DNA of 64,000 nt from Leptospiraceae bacterium (GCA_022402465.1 JAKRSH010000043.1:248001-312000), one strand, 5' to 3'. Numbered from the stretch's first letter, positions 8,966-18,357 are shown. Numbers and translations are program-made. The notes: a model not told the origin generated them from the sequence alone.

Positions 8966-9811
8966 TTATTTCTTCTTATCCATTCCTCCAAGTCTAGGAG
9001 CAGCAGGAGCTGAAGTCTTAGAACCATATACAGATGTAGCCTGCTTAGGTAGATTCGACTTTCTATATTCAAACCAAGATCCTTGGTAAGTATAAACTTC
9101 TTGGTAGCCAAACTCTTTGAGCATTAAGGCGAGAAGGCAAGATCTTGCACCATTGTAATCATAAAGAACTGTGGGTCGCTCAGGCATAAAAGGAAAACCT
9201 GCCATTCTTTTCTTGAAGCTAGCTCTATCGATGAGATTTCCATCTGCGTTGTATAGACTGCGCCAATCCCAAAGAAAGGATCCAGGCAGTCTTCCACAAA
9301 GAGTTCCTTCTTCTGGTCCTGCAAGTCTTGGAAGTAAGCCTTCGTATTCTTCAAGGGTTCTAGTATCAAAAATCTGCAACCTTGTTAAGTTCTTCTCCAT
9401 GAAAGCCTTATCAACAACCCATTCTATGGTCTTGAGTTTATCTTGTATGGGTGGCTCTATCTTGAGGTTTCCAGGTACTTTCTTTCCGTCTAAGGGCCAT
9501 TTCGATGCAAGAAGATAGGTTTCTTTGAATCCAGCAGAGCGTAGTAAGAAAACCATTCTCGCTGAGAACATGCCCATACCTTCGTCATAAACCACTATCC
9601 TATTCTTATTCTTTTCTTTAGCATCATCTAATATATAGTATACGGGACTAGATAGCTTCTTGTAGGACTCTGTATCAGAGCCAAAAGCTTTCTTTATGAA
9701 AGGATAGCAGTAAGAGCCTTCAATAGCCTCTTCATCGTAGGAGGTAACATTCCTACAGTCTATGCAATAATCCCCTGGTTTAATTTCCTTAGTTATAAAA
9801 TTCCAATTCAA
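8966..9811 (-). CDS. Two-domain rhodanese-like protein, probably catalytically inactive
   Basis: A 281-residue protein built of two tandem rhodanese folds, like thiosulfate or 3-mercaptopyruvate sulfurtransferases. Landmarks are CIDCRNVTSYDEEAI and VVYDEG (about 73-78) in domain 1, and IFDTRTLEEYEG (about 147-158) and VLYDYNGARS (215-224) in domain 2. In an active enzyme the second loop begins with the sulfur-carrying cysteine; here D218 takes that place, and D76 does so in domain 1. A cysteine at 225 lies just after the loop but not at the active position. The start is TTG with AGGG eight bases upstream. The tail after residue 258 is Ala/Pro/Lys rich. No signal peptide is visible, so it is probably cytoplasmic. 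A binding or sensing role is an inference. Confidence 0.8.
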   Translation of the reverse strand: MNWNFITKEIKPGDYCIDCRNVTSYDEEAIEGSYCYPFIKKAFGSDTESYKKLSSPVYYILDDAKEKNKNRIVVYDEGMGMFSARMVFLLRSAGFKETYLLASKWPLDGKKVPGNLKIEPPIQDKLKTIEWVVDKAFMEKNLTRLQIFDTRTLEEYEGLLPRLAGPEEGTLCGRLPGSFLWDWRSLYNADGNLIDRASFKKRMAGFPFMPERPTVLYDYNGARSCLLALMLKEFGYQEVYTYQGSWFEYRKSNLPKQATSVYGSKTSAPAAPRLGGMDKKK

Positions 9812-9978
9812 TATGAAAGCCCTAAATAATATTTATGTCTATTGTTCCATGTTTCTATCCTAGGTAAAAATTTAAAAGTATGAAACCGAAAAAAAACTTT
9901 TCATTTTAAAAAGACATAAGCCTTTCTTAGAGAATCCTTTCTCAAATTTCCTGCTTCCCTAGCCGATGATAGAAAGGA

Positions 9979-10803
9979 ATGGTACCCTATTTTCAAAGAA
10001 TTGCAGCTTTTGCCGTCCTATTGTTGATTCCATCAATCAGTGTGGCAGAGCCTCTCGGAGCTTGGGAAAAAATCGATGAACTCTTAGCTTGGAATCGTTT
10101 ACAAGGACAAACCCAGACAAGCCATTGGAATAGATTCTTAGAAAATAAGGTTTTGACCAACACAAGAAATTGTGGATTGAAAGAAACAACGAGCTATCAA
10201 TCAGCAAAATACTTCCAATTGGATTGCAAATCCAAATCTTTGAATGCATTCATTAACTTCCAAAATCAAAGCTATGACACAAGTAAGCCTTGGAAATTGA
10301 AGAAGACTCATACGTTTGGAAATAAAAAATATATAGAAATCCAATTTATGGAAACTGCTTCTCTTAATCACCAAGAGAAGGATACTGCAAATAAAGTAGA
10401 AAGGAAAGATGCTCAAAAATCAAAAGAGAATCAAAGCTTACAAGACAATCCCAATCTCAAATATTTTGTTGAGACAGCCTTGTTTCGAAAAAATTACATC
10501 CAATCCTCACCTAACTTAGCCATCTTCTTTGATCATTCTTGTCCTTTAGAGTATTTGGGGGAGAACCATGATTTCTATTGGGATGACAAAATTTATCATG
10601 ACTTTTATATCACTTGTGTCCAAGATTCTCTTGTCTCCTTAATTCGATTGGAAGGAACAAAGCTTGGAGAAATCCAAATTGGAAATCTACTTCGTAAAGA
10701 TATTAAGAAGGGAGAAAAATTCCTTGCATCTATAGTATTGAAAGAGTGGCAAGATGATAGAATTCTTTGGGGAGAATTTAAAATTTATCCATATGAAAAT
10801 TAA
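9979..10803 (+). CDS. Exported protein of unknown function, first gene of a protease cluster
   Basis: I do not recognise this 274-residue protein. It has a clear signal peptide (hydrophobic AAFAVLLLIPSIS, cleavage likely after VAE or nearby), then a mature domain with four or five cysteines (around residues 65, 79, 188 and 213) that could form periplasmic disulfides, and a charged Lys/Glu/Gln-rich stretch near 125-145. The start ATG at 9979 has AAAGGA immediately upstream, an unusually short spacing. The stop lies inside the start region of the downstream HtrA-like protease (11-base overlap from the ATG at 10793), so the two are translationally coupled. The context suggests a partner or substrate of the proteases, but this is only an inference. 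Confidence 0.6.
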   Translation: MVPYFQRIAAFAVLLLIPSISVAEPLGAWEKIDELLAWNRLQGQTQTSHWNRFLENKVLTNTRNCGLKETTSYQSAKYFQLDCKSKSLNAFINFQNQSYDTSKPWKLKKTHTFGNKKYIEIQFMETASLNHQEKDTANKVERKDAQKSKENQSLQDNPNLKYFVETALFRKNYIQSSPNLAIFFDHSCPLEYLGENHDFYWDDKIYHDFYITCVQDSLVSLIRLEGTKLGEIQIGNLLRKDIKKGEKFLASIVLKEWQDDRILWGEFKIYPYEN

Positions 10804-12259
10804 TAAACTAAGCTACCTATTCTACTTTCTCCTTGCATTGGTAACAAACGCTATCCAAGCCCAAGAAGAAAATCCTAAGAGTTTTAAACAGGTATTTGGA
10901 TCTGTGGTCCTTATAAAAAATGAAAGCTTTATAACAGAATCTGCAAGTAAACCTTGGATGAAGGAATCATTTACTACTGGACTTGGTTCTGGTCTTGTCA
11001 TTTCTCCAACTGAAATCTTAACCAATGCTCATGTTGTGATAGATTCCAAATTTCTTACAGTTCGAATCTATAATAAACTAAAACCCTATGTTGCCAAAGT
11101 GAAGTATATAGGAATCGATTGCGACCTTGCAATCATTGAAGTGGATGATCCAGAATTTAGCAGAGATACAACGATCTTTCCTTTCTCAGATACCATCCCT
11201 GTGCTTGGATCGGATCTATTGATTCTTGGATATCCGAATGGAACAGAGAACCTAACAGTAGAAAAAGGAAGCATTCTAAGTTTTGAAAAAATGCGGTATT
11301 CATTCACAGGACTTGACTTTAGATCTGTACTGAAAGCAAAAGCATCCATTTACCCAGGGAACTCTGGCGGTCCTGCAATCCAGGGCAACAAGGTTGTTGG
11401 GCTTGTCTTTCAAATTTCTCAGATAGAAAGAGATATAACCTATCTAATTCCTACACCTGTGATCAATCATTTTCTGCAAGATGTTAAAGATGGAAAATAC
11501 GACGGCTTCCCCAATCTTGGATTCAATTTCCAAACAGGCTATTCCAATAGTCTGAAAAATTATTACAAAGTTCCTCCTGATACGAAAGGAATTCTCATCA
11601 ATGCTATCTATCCTCAATCTTCCTTCTATGAATATTTAAGAGAGAAGGATTTCATCTTTCGTATCGATGATTACCCTTTGAACAACGAAGGAGAATTGGT
11701 CTCAGACAAACCCCAGAGCATGATTGATTATTTAGAGAATAAATTCATAGGAGATAGCGTAACTATCTATTTCTACAGAAATGGTGAAAAATACAAAGCA
11801 AGCGCTAAGCTCAAGAAAACAGATTCATTGGATTTGTACAGAGACGAATCTTCTTCTTATTTTGTAAATGCAGGTTTGGTTTTCCAGCCTGTTTCTAGAG
11901 CATTCTTCTCCAACCAAGAAATTGCAAGTTTAGACAGCTCATCTAAATACCACTACAGCTATTATATTCAAGACAAATTGTACAGGTTTAATGATAGGGA
12001 CATTGTGCTTGGATATATTTTCGATGATCCTGAAAATCTAAGGTATAAGGACTATCGCCTCAAAATAGTTGAGACTATCAATGGTTATACTGCTAAGGAT
12101 CTCAGCGATTTCTCAAGACTTTGGAGAAAATTTGATAAACAAGCAATACAGATTAAATTTCGAGGAATAGACCTCCCTATCATTTTAACTCCTAAGAATG
12201 TAGATAAGATTAATATAAGAATTAAAAAGCGATATGGAGTTGATAATGAAACCAATTAA
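10793..12259 (+). CDS. Exported trypsin-like (HtrA/Deg-type) serine protease with PDZ-like C-terminus
   Basis: The 488-residue product starts at MKINKL, chosen over an in-frame ATG at 10754 because it gives a clean signal peptide ending ...TNAIQA before QEEN. The chymotrypsin-fold domain has the full catalytic triad: H80 in TNAHVV, D111 in DCDLAIIEVDD, and S191 in YPGNSGGPAI. After about residue 235 come PDZ-like segments (GILINAIYPQSSFYEYLREKD and a following VTIYFYRNGEKYKA strand), with a second C-terminal module similar in layout to the protein encoded next door. It probably acts in the periplasm in quality control or regulated proteolysis. It overlaps both neighbours by 11-14 bases. Confidence 0.85.
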   Translation: MKINKLSYLFYFLLALVTNAIQAQEENPKSFKQVFGSVVLIKNESFITESASKPWMKESFTTGLGSGLVISPTEILTNAHVVIDSKFLTVRIYNKLKPYVAKVKYIGIDCDLAIIEVDDPEFSRDTTIFPFSDTIPVLGSDLLILGYPNGTENLTVEKGSILSFEKMRYSFTGLDFRSVLKAKASIYPGNSGGPAIQGNKVVGLVFQISQIERDITYLIPTPVINHFLQDVKDGKYDGFPNLGFNFQTGYSNSLKNYYKVPPDTKGILINAIYPQSSFYEYLREKDFIFRIDDYPLNNEGELVSDKPQSMIDYLENKFIGDSVTIYFYRNGEKYKASAKLKKTDSLDLYRDESSSYFVNAGLVFQPVSRAFFSNQEIASLDSSSKYHYSYYIQDKLYRFNDRDIVLGYIFDDPENLRYKDYRLKIVETINGYTAKDLSDFSRLWRKFDKQAIQIKFRGIDLPIILTPKNVDKINIRIKKRYGVDNETN

Positions 12260-13589
12260 ATTCTTATCCATACTTTTTGTACTTACTCTAGGAATGAGTG
12301 AACTTAGAGCTCAAAATATTTCTGATATTGAAGTAATTTTTAAGAAAGCATCCCACCAAAATCCATGGTTAGTGAAAGAGCCCATCCGTAAGATTACACC
12401 TGGTATTCGTGTAGGTAAGAATTCATATTTTACTATAACCCTACCCAATGAAAAGCCCTTGTTTGCAGAATTAGAAAGAAGCAATCATTCTAATAGCAAG
12501 CTTAAGGTGGAAAGATATGATAACTCTATAGGTTTCATCCATCTAACAGCTGATGAAATCTTTGCTCTTCCCATTGTTAAAGTGGATTCTAAGACAGCCC
12601 AAAAAATTTGCAATTATAAATCGTCTGACTATATTACATTTTCCTTTTCGAATGTTCCTCTGTTAGCCTATAGATCTGATACTTATGTGGACCAGGCTCA
12701 ATTTATCATAAAAAATGGATTCCTTTGTGGATACCAAATCCAAAATTCTATCATCCCTACTCTTTATGTTGAAAAATTCTTAAACGATGGGAATCAATTT
12801 GAAGCTCCACACCCAGGTTTTCAATTTGAATCTGCTTTAACGAATTCTGAATTGGAATTTTATTTTCCAAGTAAGAGCAAAGGAATTTTGGTTTCTCAGG
12901 TTTATCCTGGTGTAGGCCCAGCCTTTCAATTATTTCCAGGCGATGCCATCTATGCAATCAATGGACAAGAATTGAATCAATTCAATAGAATCGAAATAGG
13001 CGACAAGGCATTGGATTTAATTCTGAGATCTGGCTCTACGCTCAAAGGAATCGGTGATAAGGTCTCCCTTCACATTCTGCGAAACGGAAAGCCACTCATT
13101 ATCAATTACAATCTACAAAAGTATTCGGAAGAAGAATTTTTAGTTCCAGAAACACATCCTGCTGATACGCCTTACTACTATATCAGTGGCGGACTATTTT
13201 TTACAGAGTTAACAGGTAGCTATCTAAAAGAGTTTGGTGAAAATTATAGAAAGAATTCAGAAAAGAAACTTCTTTATCTTTCGGAATCTTATTTCTCTAA
13301 GGTTCACCCACACAGAGAAAGGATAGTATTGCTTTCAAGGGTTCTACCCGACGAACGCAATCTGGGCTACCAAGAGTTTCAAGATCTCATTGTTCAGAAA
13401 GTAAATGGCTCCAATATCTTCAATCTCAAAGAGCTAAAAAAAGCGATCCAAGCGAATAAGAGTGAATATGTTACCATAGAGTTGTCTGGTGGCAAAATCA
13501 TCATACTTAGAACGGATACAATCCGAGAAATTGATACAAACATTTTGAATAACTATAAATTAAAATATCTAGACAATCTAGGTCTTTAG
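12246..13589 (+). CDS. Exported PDZ protein, apparent pseudoprotease paralogue of the upstream HtrA-like protease
   Basis: This 447-residue protein has the same layout as its upstream neighbour: signal peptide (ILFVLTLGMSELRAQ), a beta-rich domain of about 180 residues, a PDZ-like domain (GILVSQVYPGVGPAFQLFPGD followed by AIYAINGQELNQ), and a C-terminal extension. The N-terminal domain lacks the catalytic signatures: no NAH motif and no GNSGGP, with IKNGFLCGYQI near the equivalent region. It therefore looks like a degenerate protease domain kept for binding. The start at 12246 is preceded by GGAG at six bases' spacing, and this coding start overlaps the protease stop by 14 bases. The role as regulator or adaptor of the active protease is inferred. 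Confidence 0.7.
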   Translation: MKPIKFLSILFVLTLGMSELRAQNISDIEVIFKKASHQNPWLVKEPIRKITPGIRVGKNSYFTITLPNEKPLFAELERSNHSNSKLKVERYDNSIGFIHLTADEIFALPIVKVDSKTAQKICNYKSSDYITFSFSNVPLLAYRSDTYVDQAQFIIKNGFLCGYQIQNSIIPTLYVEKFLNDGNQFEAPHPGFQFESALTNSELEFYFPSKSKGILVSQVYPGVGPAFQLFPGDAIYAINGQELNQFNRIEIGDKALDLILRSGSTLKGIGDKVSLHILRNGKPLIINYNLQKYSEEEFLVPETHPADTPYYYISGGLFFTELTGSYLKEFGENYRKNSEKKLLYLSESYFSKVHPHRERIVLLSRVLPDERNLGYQEFQDLIVQKVNGSNIFNLKELKKAIQANKSEYVTIELSGGKIIILRTDTIREIDTNILNNYKLKYLDNLGL

Positions 13590-13607
13590 AATATAAAGAT
13601 ATTACCT

Positions 13608-14492
13608 ATGCGTATCTTATTCGTTGATGATGAACCATCAATACGAGAGCTATTTCAAATTTCTTTTGGTGAATCCTATGAGTTAGTTTTTGCAGAAAAT
13701 GGTCAAATAGCCTTCGATATTTGTATGCGGGAGTCGATAGATCTCATCATAACAGATATCAGCCTACCTAAACTAAGTGGTGTTGAGTTTATTCGTAAAC
13801 TGAAAGAATTTCAGAAATACATTCCATTCATTATAATTACTGGAAATAGCAACATTGATCTCGCCATAGATACCTTCCGTATGGGTGCTATTGACTTTTT
13901 TCTAAAGCCTTTTCGTATAGATACTTTGCGAGAAGTAATCGAAAAAGCAAAGATGGTTCATTTTGATAAGAGAGCCCATGTTCCATCAAATGACTTTGTT
14001 CATGAATCTGAGAATAGCATCTACATTCTAAATCCGAAAATTAGAGAAATCAATCAATATGTAGCTTACATTGCGGGCAGATTGGATTCCCTGCCCAATG
14101 TAGGAAATGAAGATCTCATTGCAATTAAGGTATCTCTTTATGAACTCATTTCCAATGCTATAGAGCATGGCACGGCAGGTATAGATTATTCTCAGAAGAA
14201 GGAATTTCTAGAAAACAGCGGTGACTACTTCAATCTTGTTGATGCAAAATGTTTGGAAACGACTAAAAAAGTTCGTGTAAGTACTTTTTATAAGATCAAT
14301 AGTATCGAAATTGAAGTTGAAGATGAAGGAACAGGATTTGATTTGGACAAAATTCCTGATCCAATCAAAAATCCATCGTACAATTTGTACTCAGGTCGAG
14401 GAATATTTCTAACAAAGATGAATGTAGACAGCATCAATTACAATGAAAAGGGCAATCTTGTCCGCGTTTCGCGTCTTTTAACTTCTAATTGA
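13608..14492 (+). CDS. Response regulator with C-terminal anti-sigma-type HATPase domain
   Basis: The N-terminal receiver (about 1-120) begins ILFVDDEPSIRELF, has the phospho-acceptor aspartate in LIITDISLPKLSG, and the switch lysine in FFLKPFRID. The C-terminal half is a GHKL ATPase of the RsbW/HATPase_c_2 kind: N box ELISNAIEHG, G1 box VEDEGTGFD, G2 region SGRGIFLTKMNVD. No HisKA dimerisation domain is present, so it is not a sensor kinase. Such receiver-HATPase fusions usually phosphorylate or bind STAS antagonists or sigma factors in a phosphorylation-dependent way. It lies 18 bases after the PDZ gene on the same strand and may be the last gene of that run. Partners in this window could be the STAS protein at 25124 and the SpoIIE phosphatase at 51793. 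Confidence 0.85.
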   Translation: MRILFVDDEPSIRELFQISFGESYELVFAENGQIAFDICMRESIDLIITDISLPKLSGVEFIRKLKEFQKYIPFIIITGNSNIDLAIDTFRMGAIDFFLKPFRIDTLREVIEKAKMVHFDKRAHVPSNDFVHESENSIYILNPKIREINQYVAYIAGRLDSLPNVGNEDLIAIKVSLYELISNAIEHGTAGIDYSQKKEFLENSGDYFNLVDAKCLETTKKVRVSTFYKINSIEIEVEDEGTGFDLDKIPDPIKNPSYNLYSGRGIFLTKMNVDSINYNEKGNLVRVSRLLTSN

Positions 14493-14495
14493 ACT

Positions 14496-15962
14496 CTAAA
14501 AGTTTAAGCCTAAACTAAAATAGAACTTCAAGAACTCTCTAGGATTTTGTTGGATTTGAATCTCATCAATGATAAAGGATTCTTTTTCTCTAGGAAGCAC
14601 TCTCGCATAAGCAACAGAGGCAAGAAAGAAATTACGATGCTGTTCTTGCTTAAATAAACTCTTCTTGGTTAGATGGAGAATTCCTTCATAAGCACGTCCT
14701 AGTTCCAGATTTGCTGAATTGATAAACAAAGATGTGTGCCAGTCAGAATATCCAAATATTTCATAACTCCTATCAATGAAAATTCCACCCATCTGAAATC
14801 CACGATTTAGCTCATTCCACCTTTCTGCATAAGTATTCCAACCCAGTAGTATAGAGGTCTCACCTCCCATAATTCTTAGAGGGCCAGACATTGCAAAATA
14901 GCCTTGCTTAGATTGAAGCAGTCCCGTTGCTTCCAATCTCCAATTTTCATCTTTCCAGCCTAACTTTGCATATGTTGTGAAGAAAGTATTTGAAAGTTCT
15001 GTGCTTGCCTGGTAAGAGTCTGGAAGATAGAGATTTTGGTAGTTTTTCATAGAGTTGCCACCTAACTCTAGGAAGTATTTTGTGTCAAAAATATTAGAAC
15101 CTAAATCTGCACCGAGATAAGAAAGGGATTCTGAGGGAACAAAAGAATCTTGGTAAGTTGGAATTTGTTTATTGGTTAGAGAACGATAGAAGTAGAGATT
15201 TCCATAGGCAAGGCTGCCATTGCTCTTTTGGATAAACATATGACCTCCCCATAGATTCCTTCTATCTTCCTTCCAATCTCTAGGTGTGAGGCTCAGATTA
15301 TCTGAGGAGTAATTGCCCGAGACCAGAGAAAATCCCAGGCTCATATCCATCCACTCTTGACTTAGGCCCAACTCAACAAAGTTCATTCTATCATTGAAGA
15401 CAAAGCCATAGCGATCCAACCTTTGAAATCCACGTCCAGCTTGGAGGAAAGAATTTCCTGGGAGGAAAGGAAGTTTAAGACCTGCTATACCTTCGAAATC
15501 ATAGATTGTAGATTTTTCATTATGTACTATCTGAGACTGGACAGCACCTATTTTGGGAGCAAGCACTAAGAAAGGCTGAAAGTAACTGGGATTCACCCAC
15601 TGTAGCTCAGGTTCAAGAGCACCATAAGCTTCATATCGGGATTGTTGATCTTGGGTTCTTCCTCCTTTTTGACTTCGAAACCTAGACTGAGAATATAAAT
15701 CCAACTTCCAATTGTTAGCTGATCCTTCCTTTTCCTTGAGGAATTCTTGAATACGTGGAGCGGATATGTTATTCCTACCTCCTCCTTGGCTATAAAGTCC
15801 ATCATCCAATCGATGAGAGGAATAAGATTCTGCTTGCAAGGCAAATGGGATAGAGAATATTCCTATACTTATTGAAAGAAGGAGAAAGGTGAATTGGAAA
15901 CTTGCCTTAGATCTCCTTTCTCTCTTTCTTAGATATCTTTCGAAACAAGGAAAATCTGCCAC
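14496..15962 (-). CDS. Probable outer-membrane beta-barrel protein
   Basis: A protein of about 488 residues with an arginine/lysine-rich n-region (YLRKRERRSK), a hydrophobic core (FLLLSISIGIFSIPF), and likely cleavage after ALQA. The mature part is rich in alternating aromatic and small residues in short strands and ends in FYFSLGLNF, a terminal phenylalanine signature typical of outer-membrane barrels. The start is uncertain: I chose GTG at 15960-15962 because it begins just after the upstream flippase gene ends and gives a signal peptide; the frame is also open to an ATG at 16040 inside that gene. It is the last gene of a minus-strand envelope block with the flippase and the PAP2 phosphatase. 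Its specific role is unknown. Confidence 0.65.
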   Translation of the reverse strand: MADFPCFERYLRKRERRSKASFQFTFLLLSISIGIFSIPFALQAESYSSHRLDDGLYSQGGGRNNISAPRIQEFLKEKEGSANNWKLDLYSQSRFRSQKGGRTQDQQSRYEAYGALEPELQWVNPSYFQPFLVLAPKIGAVQSQIVHNEKSTIYDFEGIAGLKLPFLPGNSFLQAGRGFQRLDRYGFVFNDRMNFVELGLSQEWMDMSLGFSLVSGNYSSDNLSLTPRDWKEDRRNLWGGHMFIQKSNGSLAYGNLYFYRSLTNKQIPTYQDSFVPSESLSYLGADLGSNIFDTKYFLELGGNSMKNYQNLYLPDSYQASTELSNTFFTTYAKLGWKDENWRLEATGLLQSKQGYFAMSGPLRIMGGETSILLGWNTYAERWNELNRGFQMGGIFIDRSYEIFGYSDWHTSLFINSANLELGRAYEGILHLTKKSLFKQEQHRNFFLASVAYARVLPREKESFIIDEIQIQQNPREFLKFYFSLGLNF

Positions 15963-15966
15963 TGGA

Positions 15967-17256
15967 TTAATTGGATTCTTTATTTCGAAAGTAAGCAAGA
16001 AAATAACCAACAAGCAATAACCAAGATACCAATTGCCCAAGAAATAGGGAAATGGCCGCTCCCTTAGTAGAAAATTCTGGAATCAATAAATTATCTAAAA
16101 CGATACCGAATACTAACCTAAGTAAGGCTAGAATCGAAAGTAACCTGGGCAGTCCCATTGCAAACAAAGCCATTCCCAAAGGAGCAAATACCAATTGAAG
16201 CATATAATTTGGATACAAAAGATGAAAGATGGGAACCGAATTTGAATAATTCCCTTTAAATAATAAATCCATTATCACTCTACCTAAGAAAAATCCAGGT
16301 GAGAAGACCAGTGCAAGCAAAGAACCAGCAAGAATACTTTTGATTAAAAATCCTTTGAATTCGGGACTATCTACAATCCTTGAAAGCTTTGGATAGATTA
16401 ATGAATTCAATACAGAAAGTATGATAACAAAACCACTAAACAACTGCAAGGTTGTCCCGTATTCCGCTACGGCCTCCGAGCCGTGGTAGTATTTTAAAAA
16501 GAAAATTTCTAAACGATCCGAGATAATGGCAAAGATAGAAGCAAGCAAAGACCAAGAATTGAATATTGCCAATTTCTTCTGGTCGAGTAAGGTATCTTTA
16601 AAGTTAGATCTCCACTGGAGCTTCTCTTTATAACTAATAAAGAAAAAAATACCAATCACATACAAGGGCGCTATGCAGTAGATACCTAAAATATCTATGT
16701 ACCCAATAGCATCCTCACCCATATTTGAAAAACCTATCAAACAACACAATCTTATGAAATTCGGCAGGGGATTCCAAACCGCCAAGGCAGAATAATTTCG
16801 AAAAGAAACTAATATACTCTCAAAATAAGAAGCAAAAGATGCGATAAAACCACCTAATATTAGCAAGACGATAATCAAAATATTTTCATGAACGAACAAG
16901 AAAAAGGCTATACCTAAAATTAAAAGGATGATGAGGGCATAGATTTTGAGAACCAAGGAAGAAATCAATAGTTTCCCAACTTGCTCAGGATGGTCTGTGG
17001 AGGGAGCCATATACTTTACTAAGGCAGAAGGCAGACCGAATTCTGCAAGAGCAAGTATTACAGGAAAGAAACCTAGGTAATATTGAAATTGCCCATTCTC
17101 AGCCTTGGAAAGAAGATTCACAGCGTACACCATGAACACAAGATTCATAAGGGAAGAGATGACCTTAGAAATAGTTACATAGATAGAATTCTTAAAGACA
17201 TTTGCACGCGATAACTCTATCTTAAGTTCTTTGAATTTAGTAAAGATTCTAAGCAT
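15967..17256 (-). CDS. Polysaccharide flippase / Wzx-like MATE-fold membrane protein
   Basis: A 429-residue integral membrane protein with about 12 predicted hydrophobic segments, consistent with the oligosaccharide flippase (Wzx/MVF) fold. The N-terminal part (FKNSIYVTISKVISSLMNLVFMV and AENGQFQYYLGFFPVILALAEFG) is the most typical stretch of the polysaccharide biosynthesis family, with the conserved GLPSALVKY segment. It probably moves a lipid-linked glycan across the inner membrane. It overlaps the upstream PAP2 gene by 8 bases and is followed by the barrel gene, so the three form one transcription unit. The substrate cannot be told from the sequence. Confidence 0.85.
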   Translation of the reverse strand: MLRIFTKFKELKIELSRANVFKNSIYVTISKVISSLMNLVFMVYAVNLLSKAENGQFQYYLGFFPVILALAEFGLPSALVKYMAPSTDHPEQVGKLLISSLVLKIYALIILLILGIAFFLFVHENILIIVLLILGGFIASFASYFESILVSFRNYSALAVWNPLPNFIRLCCLIGFSNMGEDAIGYIDILGIYCIAPLYVIGIFFFISYKEKLQWRSNFKDTLLDQKKLAIFNSWSLLASIFAIISDRLEIFFLKYYHGSEAVAEYGTTLQLFSGFVIILSVLNSLIYPKLSRIVDSPEFKGFLIKSILAGSLLALVFSPGFFLGRVIMDLLFKGNYSNSVPIFHLLYPNYMLQLVFAPLGMALFAMGLPRLLSILALLRLVFGIVLDNLLIPEFSTKGAAISLFLGQLVSWLLLVGYFLAYFRNKESN

Positions 17257-18289
17257 TCAAAGATTTTCTCAAATAGAGCCCATTCTTCCAATGAAAGAGA
17301 ATAAGTGGTGTAAGATAAACAATGGTTAAACCAGCTATAAAATATCTTAGGTATCGAACCAGAATATGATTGTAAAAATCGAAGCCTTTCAAAACTAAAG
17401 ATGGAAGCAAATAGAAAAGAAAGATCATCACCACAAGGGTAGAAAGGCGAATTAGTAAGGTTAAAGTTGGTGAATCTGATTCTAAATAAGAAGACCAAAT
17501 TTCTCTTGTAGGCAAGACAAATGCCTTCATAAAAATACTTCCTACTAAAAATCCGCCCAAGGCGGCACTCGCTGAAACCATTATATCCAAGGAAGCCAAA
17601 TGTGGTGTCAAAAGTCCAGGATGATAAAGCAAGGTCGGGCTTAAGGTGATGGCGATAATCATTAGAACCATAGAGCGAATTTTTCTTTGGATGGAAAAAT
17701 TGGATTCATCTAACATATCCAAACTTGGAAAATCAGGGAACTTGCGTATAAACCATAATAGTACGATTAGATTGATGATTCCCAAAATTAAACTACCTAT
17801 GACATCACCAAGATAATGAACACCAAGGTACAAGCGCGATAATGGCATTATGAAAATTACAATTAAGGAACAAGTTTGTACCAACTTGTTCTTAATAGAC
17901 AAGAAGATCAAACCCCATATAACAATGCTAGTGTGAACATGACCAGAGGGAAATCCGAATGAAAATTCAGCTGCCTTAGATTGCATATGAGTAAGATTAT
18001 CCGAGAGATTCATAGGCCTAGGGCTTTCAACAAGAAACTTAACCAAAGAATTGAGGATTCCAGCAGGCAATAAACCTAATGCAAGCTTAGAGCCTAATTG
18101 AGGTGAAAAGCATAGATAAACCATAGCTAGAAGACTTAAAAAGAATATACTAGACCCCAAATTATTAGCAAGCAAAGACAGAGTCAGAAAAAAACTCCCA
18201 AAAGAAGCATCCAGACTGTGTAAAATTTCCAAAGGTGGATTGCCGAAGAAGATTTCGCTAGGAAAGAGAACGGAAAATTCCATATTCAT
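17249..18289 (-). CDS. PAP2-family membrane phosphatase
   Basis: A 346-residue multi-pass membrane protein with all three phosphatidic acid phosphatase type 2 motifs: KFLVESPRP (motif 1, KxxxxxxRP), FPSGHVH (motif 2, PSGH) and SRLYLGVHYLGD (motif 3, SRxxxxxHxxxD). These form the periplasmic-side active site that dephosphorylates lipid phosphates such as phosphatidate or undecaprenyl pyrophosphate. The C-terminal half adds about five further membrane segments not part of the core. It is cotranscribed with a flippase, which fits recycling of the polyprenyl carrier or lipid modification. A second methionine two codons downstream is an alternative start. The exact substrate is unknown. Confidence 0.88.
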   Translation of the reverse strand: MNMEFSVLFPSEIFFGNPPLEILHSLDASFGSFFLTLSLLANNLGSSIFFLSLLAMVYLCFSPQLGSKLALGLLPAGILNSLVKFLVESPRPMNLSDNLTHMQSKAAEFSFGFPSGHVHTSIVIWGLIFLSIKNKLVQTCSLIVIFIMPLSRLYLGVHYLGDVIGSLILGIINLIVLLWFIRKFPDFPSLDMLDESNFSIQRKIRSMVLMIIAITLSPTLLYHPGLLTPHLASLDIMVSASAALGGFLVGSIFMKAFVLPTREIWSSYLESDSPTLTLLIRLSTLVVMIFLFYLLPSLVLKGFDFYNHILVRYLRYFIAGLTIVYLTPLILFHWKNGLYLRKSLNA

Positions 18290-18357
18290 CTAAGACAAAG
18301 CCAATTCCTGGGAAATCAACTGATTTTTCCTTGATTTTGTTTGGAAAGACAGAAACC

